Origin: Oliverpabstia intestinalis
GTDB taxonomy: Bacteria; Bacillota; Clostridia; Lachnospirales; Lachnospiraceae
Assembly (NCBI RefSeq): GCF_009696065.1
Contig: NZ_VUMS01000004.1
Location: forward strand, 107,597-171,596
Direction: 5' to 3'
Length of the DNA: 64,000 nucleotides
Shown here in pieces: positions 29,058 through 37,896 of the stretch. Position 1 is the stretch's first letter. Each line of letters starts with the position of its first letter. The position numbers and the translations under genes were made by a program. The notes under the pieces are model-generated. The model was not told the origin of the DNA. It saw only the letters and a program-made list of their open reading frames with translations, and did not search any database.

Positions 29058-29060
29058 GAC

Positions 29061-30251
29061 TTAGTCCTCCTTCTGTTTTTTTGCCAATGCTGTCAGTTCT
29101 GGGACAACCTGGTATAAATCATCTACGATACAGTAATCTGCCACACCGAAGATCTGTGCCTGTGGATCTGTGTTGATCGCTACGATACATTCCGATCCGT
29201 TCATACAGGAGGTGAACTGGATCGCTCCGGACACCCCGCAGGTGATGATCAGTTTCGGCCGCACGGTACGGCCGGACAGACCGATCTGATGCGCCGTATC
29301 GCCAAATCCGTTTTCCACCATCGGACGGGTAAAGGCCAGCTGACCGCCAAGGGCTTCTGCCAGTTCCCGGCACATTTCCACATCTTTTTCATTTCGTACG
29401 CCACGGCCTGCTACCACCAGCACATCCTCTTCTTCCAGGCTCTTGACTTTATCGATCACCTCAGAAGAAAGGATCTTGATTCTCGATTCTGCCATCTTTT
29501 CATTGACCGGACAGACAACCACTTCGCCGTGCGGGTTCGCTACCACTTCAGCTTTATCCATGACTTTATATCTCACCGTCGCAAACTGTGGTCTGGACTT
29601 TGTGATTCCGATCTGTGCCATGATATTGCCGCCAAATGCAGGACGTACCTGGATCATATCGGTATTTGGTTTGATATCCAGTGTGGTACAGTCTGCGGTC
29701 AGACCGGTATGGAAACGGGTCGAGAGCCGCGGTGCCAGGGAACGTCCCAGTGCGGTTGCTCCGATCAGTACAGAACTCGGTTTATTTGCCGCGATACAGT
29801 CTGCCACTGCATCTGCATAGCAGTCTGCCCGAAATCCTTCAAATCCCGGATCTTCATATACATACACATGGTCCACACCATAAGGAAGCAGCTTTTCGGC
29901 ATTTTCCTTCGTTCCTTCGCCGCCTACGATCACACAGTTGACTTCGTAACCGACTTTTCCTGCCATCTTTCTGGCTTCTCCCACAAGTTCGTAGGTCACC
30001 GGATGGATCTCGCCACGCTCCTGTTCCACATAGATCAGGAAGTTTTTCCAGTCATCTTTGTTAAATGCTTTTGCTTTCTGCTCAAACTGTATGGCCTTCT
30101 CCGGACAGTTTCTCACACAGAGACCACACATACGGCAGCTTTCGCTGACTACGATTCCCGCTCCCTCTATGGTCAGCGCACCAAAAGGACATTTTTCCAC
30201 GCAGATTCCGCAGAGACTACATTTGTCTGCATCAAATTTCATAAATTCCAT
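29061..30251 (-). CDS. etfA: Electron transfer flavoprotein alpha subunit with N-terminal ferredoxin domain (LctC-like)
   Basis: A 396-residue EtfA with an added N-terminal 2[4Fe-4S] domain (CSLCGICVEKCPFGAL and CRMCGLCVRNCPEKA, about residues 11-57), then the EtfA adenine-nucleotide domain and the C-terminal FAD domain (GLSGRTVRPKLIITCGVSGA, NTDPQAQIFGVADY). The ferredoxin fusion is typical of EtfA partners of confurcating lactate dehydrogenases and some butyryl/caffeyl-CoA dehydrogenases. Neighbouring lctD decides for lactate. ATG follows TAGGAGGAACAG. Confidence 0.92.
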   Translation of the reverse strand: MEFMKFDADKCSLCGICVEKCPFGALTIEGAGIVVSESCRMCGLCVRNCPEKAIQFEQKAKAFNKDDWKNFLIYVEQERGEIHPVTYELVGEARKMAGKVGYEVNCVIVGGEGTKENAEKLLPYGVDHVYVYEDPGFEGFRADCYADAVADCIAANKPSSVLIGATALGRSLAPRLSTRFHTGLTADCTTLDIKPNTDMIQVRPAFGGNIMAQIGITKSRPQFATVRYKVMDKAEVVANPHGEVVVCPVNEKMAESRIKILSSEVIDKVKSLEEEDVLVVAGRGVRNEKDVEMCRELAEALGGQLAFTRPMVENGFGDTAHQIGLSGRTVRPKLIITCGVSGAIQFTSCMNGSECIVAINTDPQAQIFGVADYCIVDDLYQVVPELTALAKKQKED

Positions 30252-30266
30252 ATGTATCTGTTCCTC

Positions 30267-31055
30267 CTATATGATCTTCTTTCCGGTTAAGATGGAAAAA
30301 AGTTCCTCTGCTTTTTCTTTCGCACTGCCTTCCAGATAGACCTGTTTTTCTCCTTCCGGTGGTGCAAACATACGCTCTACAGAGGTAGGAGATCCTACCA
30401 GACCATATCGGCTCAGATCCTGATCCGGCATATTCTCAAAGCTCAGAATACGGATCGGACGGTCTGCGGTTGCTTTTTTTAGCAGATAGGACGGCAGACG
30501 CGGTACACAGGTATCTTTGTCGATTGTCAGAAGACACGGATACGGTATCTCGGATATCTGAGATACACTGACCAGATCCTGACGGACCTGAATGGCTTTC
30601 TCATTCACATCCACGATCTCTGCCACCCATGCAGCATGCGGAATCGTCAGATGTTCTGCGATCGCCGGTCCTACCTGTGCGGTATCGCCATCGGTTGTCT
30701 GTCTTCCGCAGATGATCAGGTCCGCGCCGCCAATCACCTGGATCCCCTGTGCCAGCGCATAAGAGGTGGCAAGCACATCGGCTCCTGCAAATTTTCTGTC
30801 AGAGAGTATCACCGCATCGTCAGCACCCATCGTATAAGCATCGCGCATCATTTCCTCTGCCTGCGGCGGTCCCATCGTCAGTACCGTTACGGTTCCTCCC
30901 ACTTTTTCACGGATCTGAAGGGCTGTCTCCAGCGCGAACAGATCGTAAGGATTGGTCCTGGTCTCCCCGGACATTCTCTTCATGGCACCGGTTTCCGGAT
31001 CAATATCTACTTTGGAACTGGCCGGTACCTGTTTCATACATACTACGATTTTCAT
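30267..31055 (-). CDS. etfB: Electron transfer flavoprotein beta subunit (LctB-like)
   Basis: A 262-residue EtfB: MKIVVCMKQVPASSKVDID at the N-terminus, NPYDLFALETAL, and the family signature CGRQTTDGDTAQVGPAIAE. Bifurcating-type EtfB binds the FAD that splits or merges electrons between ferredoxin and NAD+. It is the first gene of the operon etfB-etfA-lctD-ykvI; a strong promoter lies 55-80 bp upstream. Confidence 0.93.
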   Translation of the reverse strand: MKIVVCMKQVPASSKVDIDPETGAMKRMSGETRTNPYDLFALETALQIREKVGGTVTVLTMGPPQAEEMMRDAYTMGADDAVILSDRKFAGADVLATSYALAQGIQVIGGADLIICGRQTTDGDTAQVGPAIAEHLTIPHAAWVAEIVDVNEKAIQVRQDLVSVSQISEIPYPCLLTIDKDTCVPRLPSYLLKKATADRPIRILSFENMPDQDLSRYGLVGSPTSVERMFAPPEGEKQVYLEGSAKEKAEELFSILTGKKII

Positions 31056-31108
31056 ACTTTCTACTTCTTTCTTTACTTTCTCGCTTCAACGCTTTAAACG
31101 GTTGTATT

Positions 31109-31137
31109 ATTATAACATTATACGGTTGAATTGTCGA
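31109..31137 (-). promoter_or_regulatory. Promoter of the lactate/Etf operon with CAACCG repeats
   Basis: -35 TCGACA (31137-31132), 17-bp spacer, -10 TATAAT (31114-31109). The spacer and downstream region hold CAACCGTATAAT and CAACCGTTTAAA, a direct repeat that could be an operator. Confidence 0.7.
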
Positions 31138-31256
31138 GGTTTTTATGGCAATTTCACAGATGGCTTCTTTTCTACTCTCACCACTCAGAAACATACACCA
31201 CAAGATGCACAATGACAGGGCAGGCATTATTTATTCTTCACTAAATGAAATTTAAA

Positions 31257-31303
31257 TAAAAAATTCCCGGACAGATGTTCCTCTTCAGGTTTGTCCGAGA
31301 ATT
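31257..31303 (-). terminator. Terminator after the exonuclease-VOC pair
   Basis: 11-bp stem ATTCTCGGACA / TGTCCGGGAAT (one G-T), then a T run on the minus strand, about 110 bp past the VOC stop. It insulates the Etf operon downstream. Confidence 0.75.
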
Positions 31304-31412
31304 TTTTAATATTATTTAAAGTAAATAATTTCCGCGATCGTACAGTTCATAAACGGTATACCGAAAGTATAGAGTTTCATGTAGAGTACCGCTCTGTCCA
31401 TCAGCGGATGTT

Positions 31413-31802
31413 TTATTTTTCCTGGAAGAATTCAATTTCTTCTCCCACCGGTCCATTGCAGAAAGCCACACGAACCGGAAATTCCGGTTGGGACGGAATC
31501 ACGATGTCTTTTGGCTCTACGGTGATCGGATATCCTGCCTCACGGACTGCCTTCACGCATCCGTCCACATCATCCGTCTTCAATGCAAAATGCCGGATGC
31601 TTCCCTGGGGCAGCTGTCCCTCGGCATCGGTAAATACTTCCACAAGTCCTGCGCCTGTATCAAACATGAAACCTGCCAGTTCCGGTTCTCCCCAGGAACG
31701 AATCACAGGCATACCCAGCACTCCCTGATAAAATTCTTTTACTTTTTCAATCTCCGATTTTTCGCATCGGATACATACATGATGAATTCCCTGTACCAAC
31801 AT
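31413..31802 (-). CDS. VOC-family (glyoxalase/dioxygenase fold) protein
   Basis: A 129-residue single-domain VOC protein: GIHHVCIRCEKSEIEKVKEFY with a metal-ligand His at the start, FYQGVLGMPVIRSWGEPE, GLVEVFTD and EEIEFFQ with the final Glu ligand. The fold covers glyoxalase I, methylmalonyl-CoA epimerase and others; function here is open. It starts one base after the exonuclease stop, so it is co-transcribed. Confidence 0.8.
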   Translation of the reverse strand: MLVQGIHHVCIRCEKSEIEKVKEFYQGVLGMPVIRSWGEPELAGFMFDTGAGLVEVFTDAEGQLPQGSIRHFALKTDDVDGCVKAVREAGYPITVEPKDIVIPSQPEFPVRVAFCNGPVGEEIEFFQEK

Positions 31803-31803
31803 A

Positions 31804-32760
31804 TTATTTTTCTCCTTTCTTACGTGCCCGTCTTTTTCTTTTGATTTCTTCTTTTTTGGTCCGTATCTCCATGGCTTCCTCTTCCGTGGTATATTTCATG
31901 GTCTTTACCGCAAATACTCTGCCCTGCTCCGTCTTCTTCATCCGGATCTTGCCCTTCATCCAGCCATGTACCGGACAGTACGCCAGGCAGTAATAATTCT
32001 TCTGCCCCGCCGCAAACCACCGGATCTTTTTGCGGATATTTTTTCTGCACAGATGACAGCGGCTGCTGGTGATCTCCTTATCCGCCATGGCTTCTTCTTT
32101 GGAGTCAAATTCCCGGGAAATAAATTTTTCATACCCCGGATAAAAGACTTTGATCTCTTCTTCCTTTCGTTTCGGATTCTGATAGCAGTCAATAGAATAA
32201 AACGTGTCCACAATCTCGCTTCGGAGCCGCATCAAAACCTTTGCCGTATACCAGGAATCCGCCAGTGCCCGGTGAAATTCCTGCTGTTTTTCTATCTCCA
32301 GTACATCCACGGCATATTCCAGAGACCTTCTGCTGTCTCCGTCCTCCCGGTCGATACTGAACAATTTTTGCACATCCAGATAACGGATCGGTCCTTTTAA
32401 AAGCTGCAGGATGCCGTAGTATTTCATGTTTCGCTGCAGTTCCAGCAGATCGGAATTGCCCCAGCTGCAAAAAAGGGCATCCTCACCGCACCATTTCAAG
32501 AATTCTTTGACAGCACGGTAAAAAGGAATCCCTTCCCCTTCCAACAGTTTCATATCCATCTGGATGATCTCTCTGGTACGGTGATGAAGTTTCTTATATA
32601 CCCGCGGCTGTATCAGTACCTGATACTGGTCTATGATCTGTCGCTCACTGTTCAGTTTTACTGCTCCGATCTCAATAATCTCAAAGGGAATTCTTTCATT
32701 TTCCTGGCCTTTTCCGTAAGGACACTGATTCCACTCCAGATCAAAGACAATATAATTCAT
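31804..32760 (-). CDS. DEDDh 3'-5' exonuclease domain protein
   Basis: A 318-residue protein with an N-terminal DEDDh exonuclease domain (about 1-190): FDLEWNQ (Asp, Glu), EIIEIGAVKL, SWGNSDLLEL and HRALADSWYT (His, Asp). The C-terminal third is lysine/arginine rich with a CHLC...CLAYCPVHG cysteine-histidine module, perhaps a zinc site. Resembles KapD-type exonucleases. The target (RNA or DNA) is unknown. It heads a two-gene unit with the VOC protein and is divergent from the next two-component pair. Confidence 0.8.
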   Translation of the reverse strand: MNYIVFDLEWNQCPYGKGQENERIPFEIIEIGAVKLNSERQIIDQYQVLIQPRVYKKLHHRTREIIQMDMKLLEGEGIPFYRAVKEFLKWCGEDALFCSWGNSDLLELQRNMKYYGILQLLKGPIRYLDVQKLFSIDREDGDSRRSLEYAVDVLEIEKQQEFHRALADSWYTAKVLMRLRSEIVDTFYSIDCYQNPKRKEEEIKVFYPGYEKFISREFDSKEEAMADKEITSSRCHLCRKNIRKKIRWFAAGQKNYYCLAYCPVHGWMKGKIRMKKTEQGRVFAVKTMKYTTEEEAMEIRTKKEEIKRKRRARKKGEK

Positions 32761-32829
32761 AAGTGTCGTTCCTTCCTTTTTCCTCTATCTGCAAGTATAA
32801 TGTATTCTTTCTGTATGGTCAACCTGTTG

Positions 32830-32901
32830 TTACAGGATGTTGCGGTCACTCCATTCACAGCAGCTACAGAATTTCTCTGACCCTGCACACAGTATTTTCA
32901 T
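32830..32901 (-). CDS. Possible 23-residue cysteine-rich microprotein
   Basis: An ATG at 32901 follows AAAAAGGAGAAAAATCAA and opens MKILCAGSEKF then CSCCEWSDRNIL and a stop; four of 23 residues are cysteine. It lies in the divergent region between the exonuclease and response-regulator genes. The ribosome site is strong but the frame is short and could be chance. Confidence 0.3.
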   Translation of the reverse strand: MKILCAGSEKFCSCCEWSDRNIL

Positions 32902-32974
32902 TTGATTTTTCTCCTTTTTTGCCATACTGAGTTCAGAAAAATATATGTTATCCATAACCTGAGGTGTATGTTTT

Positions 32975-33649
32975 ATGCGATTACTGATAGCAGAAGATGA
33001 AAAATCCCTGTCCCGGGCTCTGGCTGCCATTCTGACCCGGAATAATTATTCTGTGGATACGGTCTATGACGGGGAAGCCGCCCTTGAATATCTGGAAGCC
33101 ACCAATTACGACGGGCTGATCCTCGATGTGATGATGCCGAAGATGGACGGCATCACCGTCTTAAAGACTCTTCGTGCCCGGGGTAACACAACCCCTGTGC
33201 TGATCCTGTCCGCAAGATCGGAGATTGATGATAAAGTCCTGGGGCTTGACAGCGGCGCCAACGACTATCTGACCAAACCGTTCGATGCAAAAGAACTCCT
33301 CGCCCGGATCCGCGCCATCACCCGGATCCAGAACATCGGTACCAGTTCCCAGATCACCTATGGCAATATCACCCTGGACTGCGCGACTTACGAGCTGTCC
33401 TCGGCTTCCGGTTCCTTTAAGCTGGCAAACCGCGAATTTCAGATGATGGAACTGTTAATTTCCAATCCCACTCACCTGATCCCGACGCAACGGTTCCTGG
33501 AAAAAATCTGGGGATATGACAGTGATGTGGAGATCCATGTGGTGTGGGTGTATATTTCTTATCTTCGCAAAAAACTGGATGCCCTCGGTGCTACGATCCA
33601 GATCAAAGCTGTCCGTAACGCCGGGTACTTTCTGGAGGAAAAAGCATGA
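32975..33649 (+). CDS. OmpR-family response regulator
   Basis: A 224-residue regulator: receiver with Asp51 (LILDVMMPKMDG), LSARSEIDDK and TKPFDA, then a winged-helix domain (ANREFQMMELLI ... SYLRKKLDALG). It overlaps the kinase gene by 4 bases (ATGA). Close in type to VanR/CutR-like regulators. The start follows TGAGGTGTATGTTTT. Targets are unknown. Confidence 0.93.
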   Translation: MRLLIAEDEKSLSRALAAILTRNNYSVDTVYDGEAALEYLEATNYDGLILDVMMPKMDGITVLKTLRARGNTTPVLILSARSEIDDKVLGLDSGANDYLTKPFDAKELLARIRAITRIQNIGTSSQITYGNITLDCATYELSSASGSFKLANREFQMMELLISNPTHLIPTQRFLEKIWGYDSDVEIHVVWVYISYLRKKLDALGATIQIKAVRNAGYFLEEKA

Positions 33650-35079
33650 TTCGAAAATTACGGAAAAAACTGATCGCGGTGTCTATGGTATCGCTCTGTA
33701 TTGTTCTTTTTTGTATCTTTGGATTTGTCGGGCTCCTGAACTATCGTAAAATGGTCTCAGATGCCAATCATACGTTGTCTATTCTGGCGGATAACGATGG
33801 GACGTTTCCGGAACCGAAAAATGACGAACCAGATCACGCAGGTAAATTGCCTGACGCAAAGGATCCCTCTCAACCGGATCCATCCAGCCAGGATGCCGGT
33901 TCTGCTTCTTCGGCATCCGATTTGTCGGCGAACTCCGATCCGTCCGCAGATACAGACCCCGGCAATCTCAAAAACAGTGGGAAGAGTGGAAAACCGTCCG
34001 ACCTCCCGGAGTCAAAACAACCCTCCGGGAACCCGAAAGACTCCCCGGAGCTTCCCTTCGAATCCCGATATTTCTCTGTCCTGCTCGACAGCAACGATGC
34101 TTCTGTCCTGTCCACCGATACCGGCATGATCGCCGCCGTTGATGAAGATACGGCTGCTGCATATGCAACCTCTATTTTTAAGAGCGAAAAAACAAAAGGA
34201 TTTCTCCACAGCTACCGATATACCACCGTCACCTCAGACAGCGGTACCCGTGTGATCTTTCTGGACTGTCAGCGAACGCTTTCGTCCTTCCACACACTGG
34301 TCTTTACCAGCGTAAGTGTATGTCTGATCGGTATGCTTCTGGTTTTACTTTTGATGTTTCTGCTGTCCGGTTACATCATCAAACCGTTTATCGAGAATCA
34401 CGAAAAACAGAAACAGTTTATCACCGATGCCGGACATGAGTTGAAAACCCCGCTGACCATCATCAATGCAGATGCGGAGATTTTAGAGATGGATTATGGA
34501 CAGAATGAATGGCTGGCAGATATTCAGGAGCAGACAAAACACCTGACTTCCCTGACCAATAACCTGATCACACTCTCCCGGCTGGAAGAGGAACGCACCC
34601 GGCTGCAAATGATCGATTTCCCATTCTCGGATGTGGTAGAAGAAACGGTACAGTCTTTTCAGGCACTTGCCCGCACACAGAACAAGACTTTTGAAACCTC
34701 GATCCAGCCGATGATCTCCCTGTACGGAGACGAAAAAGCACTCACACAGCTGGTATCGATCCTGTTAGATAACGCGATGAAATACTCCACTCCGGAAGGC
34801 GAGATTTCCCTTCGTCTTGAAAAAGCAGGAAACAACGTGAAACTTTCTGTATACAACACCGCCGACTCCATCGACCGTGAACAGCTGCCACACCTGTTCG
34901 ACCGTTTTTACCGGACAGATAAGTCAAGAAGTTCCCGGACCGGTGGCTACGGTCTCGGACTCTCCATTGCCGCTGCCGTGGTCAATACCCATAAAGGAAA
35001 AATCACATCAACCACGCAGGATGAACACTCTCTGCTGATCACTGTGACGCTTCCGTTGAAGGCGCAAGAACGCAAGTAA
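33646..35079 (+). CDS. Sensor histidine kinase with disordered extracellular linker
   Basis: A 477-residue kinase: membrane helix about 12-32, an extracellular part whose residues 55-130 are almost only Ser, Pro, Asp, Lys, Asn and Gly (for example DPSADTDPGN), then a small region, a second helix about 217-240, no obvious HAMP, HisKA with AGHELKTP (His264), and an HATPase with LLDNAMKYS, FDRFYRTDKSR and GGYGLGLSI. It is the partner of the upstream regulator. The linker length varies freely in such proteins, so it is unlikely to be a ligand pocket. Confidence 0.92.
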   Translation: MIRKLRKKLIAVSMVSLCIVLFCIFGFVGLLNYRKMVSDANHTLSILADNDGTFPEPKNDEPDHAGKLPDAKDPSQPDPSSQDAGSASSASDLSANSDPSADTDPGNLKNSGKSGKPSDLPESKQPSGNPKDSPELPFESRYFSVLLDSNDASVLSTDTGMIAAVDEDTAAAYATSIFKSEKTKGFLHSYRYTTVTSDSGTRVIFLDCQRTLSSFHTLVFTSVSVCLIGMLLVLLLMFLLSGYIIKPFIENHEKQKQFITDAGHELKTPLTIINADAEILEMDYGQNEWLADIQEQTKHLTSLTNNLITLSRLEEERTRLQMIDFPFSDVVEETVQSFQALARTQNKTFETSIQPMISLYGDEKALTQLVSILLDNAMKYSTPEGEISLRLEKAGNNVKLSVYNTADSIDREQLPHLFDRFYRTDKSRSSRTGGYGLGLSIAAAVVNTHKGKITSTTQDEHSLLITVTLPLKAQERK

Positions 35080-35087
35080 ATGCAATA

Positions 35088-35146
35088 ATACCAGTTGTCG
35101 TGCCAGATTTTTAATTCTCTTATCTGACAGGCAACTGGTATTTTAT
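35088..35146 (+). terminator. Terminator of the second two-component operon
   Basis: 10-bp stem ATACCAGTTG / CAACTGGTAT with a large loop, followed by TTTATG, 8 bp past the kinase stop. Confidence 0.65.
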
Positions 35147-35154
35147 GATTTTTC

Positions 35155-35387
35155 GTAACTATTCAGTAGCCACTGTCCCGCGAGGTGTTTTGACATGAAT
35201 ATGTCAAAATCCCGAGACATACAAGCCAAAATGCCATCACCGAAGGTGATTTACGCGAGCAACGAGTCAAAGTCCGTGCTTGCACGAAACCTTGAGGAGT
35301 GCCGCGATAACGATAAAAACTCGCAAAGCGTGTTTTTATCGTTTAAATGCATTTTGGTTCGTAACTGTGAAGGTACTGAACAGTTAC
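35155..35387. repeat. GTAAC...GTTAC miniature element, long copy (233 bp)
   Basis: Ends GTAACTATTCAGTAGCCACT and AAGGTACTGAACAGTTAC are inverted repeats. Internal landmarks shared with other copies: CCGCGAGGTGTTTTGACATG, CATCACCGAAGGTGAT, AAATGCATTTTGG, and a second GTAACTGTGAAGG near the right end. It directly abuts the CTAG-type inverted repeat at the recQ 3' end. Confidence 0.8.
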
Positions 35388-35389
35388 GA

Positions 35390-35408
35390 TTTTTCAGACA
35401 CGCTCTAG
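35390..35408. repeat. CTAG-type terminal repeat at the recQ 3' end
   Basis: TTTTTCAGACACGCTCTAG, the exact end of the 42556-42721 element. It encodes the last codons and the stop of recQ. Its inverted partner is at 37260-37278. Confidence 0.7.
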
Positions 35409-37232
35409 TTCCTCTAAGAACCGTTCCCCATATTTCTCATACTTCGCCTCACCCACGCCGGACACCTCCAGCATGGAAGCCCGGTCGGTGGGTTTTTTCA
35501 CGCACATATCAATCAACGTTTTATCACTGAATACGATATACGGCGGCACTTTCTGTTCTCCGGCGATCGTGAGGCGAAGCTGACGCAGCCGCTCAAATAA
35601 CTTCCAGGAGGCAGCATCCAGATCTTCCGTAAGCCCGGCGCGTTTCCGGATCTTTTTCCCGCTGCCATCCGTTTTCGTCTTTTTCTCCTTTGGTTTTGAG
35701 AATTTCATCACGATCTTCTCATCCTCCTCCAGAAAATCCTCGCCCTTTTCTTCCAGATGAATCAGCGCATATTTGTCCGGTGTCGCCCACAGATACCCCT
35801 GTGCCAGAAGTTCCCCGATGATCTCCTTCAGGCGCGGCTCGGTAATCTGTTTCTGTTTTCCATAACTTTCCACAGCTTCCAGCCCATACGATTTTACTTT
35901 CGCATTCTGACTTCCCCGGAGAACCGCGGCGATCGTTCCTGCACCGTAATTTCTCGGCAGTTCCGTGATACATTCCATAATATCCCGGCAAATCTCCGTC
36001 ACATCCTCCTCCACATACTCATGGAGGCAGTTCGAACAGTTTTCGCACCGCCTCGGACCTTTCTCACCGAAATATTTCAGGATAAAACCACGCAGACAGT
36101 CCTTTGTCGTGCTGTAAAACGTCATCATCCGCAGACGCTGTGCATCCCGCTCCCGGACTGCTTCCGCCTCTTCCCTGTCCATATCCTCCCGCAGATCCTT
36201 TTCCTCTAACAAAAACTGATTGATCCGGACATCCTGTGGGGAATACAGCAGGATACATTCTGCCCGCTCCCCGTCACGCCCGGCTCGTCCCGCTTCCTGA
36301 TAGTAATTTTCCATGCTCTGCGGCATATTATAATGTACCACATACCGGACATTTGACTTATCGATCCCCATACCAAATGCATTCGTCGCCACCATCACCG
36401 GCTTTTCATCAAAAATAAAAAGATCCTGATTGCGCTTTCTCTCTTCCGCAGAAAGCCCCGCATGATATCTGGTCGCCGGTATATCTTCCATCTGTAACAT
36501 CGTGCATACCTCTTCCACGTTCTTTCTGGTCGCACAGTAAACAATCCCGCTCTCCATCCGGTGTTCCTTCACATAATCCAGCAACTCCGCCTTCTTATTC
36601 CCTGTCCGCACCTCAAAATAAAGATTCGCCCGGTCAAACCCCGTCACCAGCACCTTCGGACTCCGAAGCCCCAACACACACAAAATATCGTCCCGCACCT
36701 GCTCCGTTGCCGTCGCCGTAAACGCACTCATCACCGGCCGCACCGCCAGCTGATTCACAAACTCCACAATATTCAGATAACTCGGCCGGAAATCCTGTCC
36801 CCACTGGGAAATACAGTGTGCCTCATCCACCGTCACCATACTGATCTGCACCCTCTGTGCAAAATCAAGAAACAGCGGCGTCAACAACCGTTCCGGTGCC
36901 ACATAAATAATCTTATACCGCCCCTGCACCGCATATTCCATCGCCTTATAAATCTGACCTTCCGTAAGCGAACTGTTAATATACGCCGCATGAATCCCGG
37001 CCTCATTCAACGCCCGCACCTGATCCTTCATCAAGGAAATCAACGGAGAAATCACAACCGTAATCCCCGGCAAAAGCAACGCCGGAACCTGATAACAAAT
37101 CGACTTCCCCGCCCCCGTAGGCATAATCCCCAGAACATCCCTCCCGGATAAGATCGCCCCGATCAGATCCTCCTGCCCGTTCCGGAACCCGTCATACCCG
37201 AAATATCGTTTCAATACTTCATACATATCCAT
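35394..37232 (-). CDS. recQ: ATP-dependent DNA helicase RecQ
   Basis: A 612-residue RecQ: Walker A MPTGAGKSICYQVPALL, DEAH-box VDEAHCISQWGQDFR, ATTR-type motif FTATATEQV, helicase motif VI QEAGRAGRDGERA, the zinc module (CENCSNC), RQC winged helix and a C-terminal HRDC domain. It unwinds forked and recombination intermediates. The last five codons and stop (LERV-stop) fall in the CTAG-type terminal repeat, and a matching inverted copy lies 28 bp upstream of the start. ATG 37232 lacks a strong Shine-Dalgarno. Confidence 0.95.
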   Translation of the reverse strand: MDMYEVLKRYFGYDGFRNGQEDLIGAILSGRDVLGIMPTGAGKSICYQVPALLLPGITVVISPLISLMKDQVRALNEAGIHAAYINSSLTEGQIYKAMEYAVQGRYKIIYVAPERLLTPLFLDFAQRVQISMVTVDEAHCISQWGQDFRPSYLNIVEFVNQLAVRPVMSAFTATATEQVRDDILCVLGLRSPKVLVTGFDRANLYFEVRTGNKKAELLDYVKEHRMESGIVYCATRKNVEEVCTMLQMEDIPATRYHAGLSAEERKRNQDLFIFDEKPVMVATNAFGMGIDKSNVRYVVHYNMPQSMENYYQEAGRAGRDGERAECILLYSPQDVRINQFLLEEKDLREDMDREEAEAVRERDAQRLRMMTFYSTTKDCLRGFILKYFGEKGPRRCENCSNCLHEYVEEDVTEICRDIMECITELPRNYGAGTIAAVLRGSQNAKVKSYGLEAVESYGKQKQITEPRLKEIIGELLAQGYLWATPDKYALIHLEEKGEDFLEEDEKIVMKFSKPKEKKTKTDGSGKKIRKRAGLTEDLDAASWKLFERLRQLRLTIAGEQKVPPYIVFSDKTLIDMCVKKPTDRASMLEVSGVGEAKYEKYGERFLEELERV

Positions 37233-37259
37233 ATATTATTTTACTTTTCCTTTCCTACA

Positions 37260-37278
37260 CTATAGCGTGTCTGAAAAA
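37260..37278. repeat. CTAG-type terminal repeat upstream of recQ
   Basis: CTATAGCGTGTCTGAAAAA, inverted relative to 35390-35408 with one mismatch; together they bracket recQ (1889 bp overall). Confidence 0.65.
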
Positions 37279-37308
37279 TCATTTCACCTTCCCGCCGCCA
37301 ACATCCAG

Positions 37309-37497
37309 AAAGCCCACACTGACCCGGTAAGGCCAGACAGCCTTTTGCTGGCGCTCTTAGCCAGGATGAGATCCAGTCCTTAGAAGAACTTGACAGTGAG
37401 CGACTCTCCGCGAACTGGCATAATAGTTCTTCTTAGGACTTAGCTCAGCTTGGCGTTGCCAGCGGTTGTCTGACCTTACCGGGTCAGTGCGGGCTTT
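37309..37497. repeat. Large palindrome D (189 bp) upstream of recQ
   Basis: Outer arms AAAGCCCACACTGACCCGGT and ACCGGGTCAGTGCGGGCTTT pair with one mismatch and continue through AAGG(C/T)CAGACA. An inner pair AGTCCTTAGAAGAACT / AGTTCTTCTTAGGACT closes the centre. The layout resembles palindromes A-C but the core sequence is different. Confidence 0.8.
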
Positions 37498-37562
37498 CGT
37501 CTGTGCAGCCAGTCTTTCGTCCGTGCAGCCAGTCTTTTCAGACTTTCGTCCATGCAGGCAAT
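37494..37562. repeat. Three-copy 20-bp tandem repeat
   Basis: CTTTCGTCTGTGCAGCCAGT, CTTTCGTCCGTGCAGCCAGT and, after nine bases, CTTTCGTCCATGCAGGCAAT, ending just at the stop of the small gene at 37566. Confidence 0.75.
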
Positions 37563-37565
37563 ATC

Positions 37566-37775
37566 TCACTTTACCAACTCCTGCCTTTCATCAAACCAAA
37601 CCCGATCCCCTTCATTAATATCTCTGTCATACAACATCTGATCCCTCTGCCGAACGATTTTTACATCCCCGTCCTCGTCCTCCAGCCGAACCACCGCCAT
37701 CACCGGATCTCCCTCTTTCCGCTCCTCGCAGCCAAACTCCACATCTTCCTCTATCCGTAACACTCTATAATTCAT
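37566..37775 (-). CDS. Small acidic hypothetical protein (69 aa)
   Basis: A 69-residue protein, MNYRVLRIEEDVEFGCEERK onward, rich in Glu, Asp and Arg, with no membrane or signal segment. The pattern of alternating charged and hydrophobic residues (VMAVVRLEDEDGDVKIV) suggests a small beta-barrel. It has a weak AGGGA site. I do not recognise a family. It stands alone between repeat clusters, downstream of the JAMM gene, and its codon use looks coding. Confidence 0.6.
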   Translation of the reverse strand: MNYRVLRIEEDVEFGCEERKEGDPVMAVVRLEDEDGDVKIVRQRDQMLYDRDINEGDRVWFDERQELVK

Positions 37776-37896
37776 AATCCGTATTTTCCCTATATTAAAA
37801 CCCTTAACTATTTATTATTCATATGCTATAATATCACGCCCCCAACCCCTTTACAAGAAAGAATCCAAACACAGCAAACCACAACTATGAGAAACA

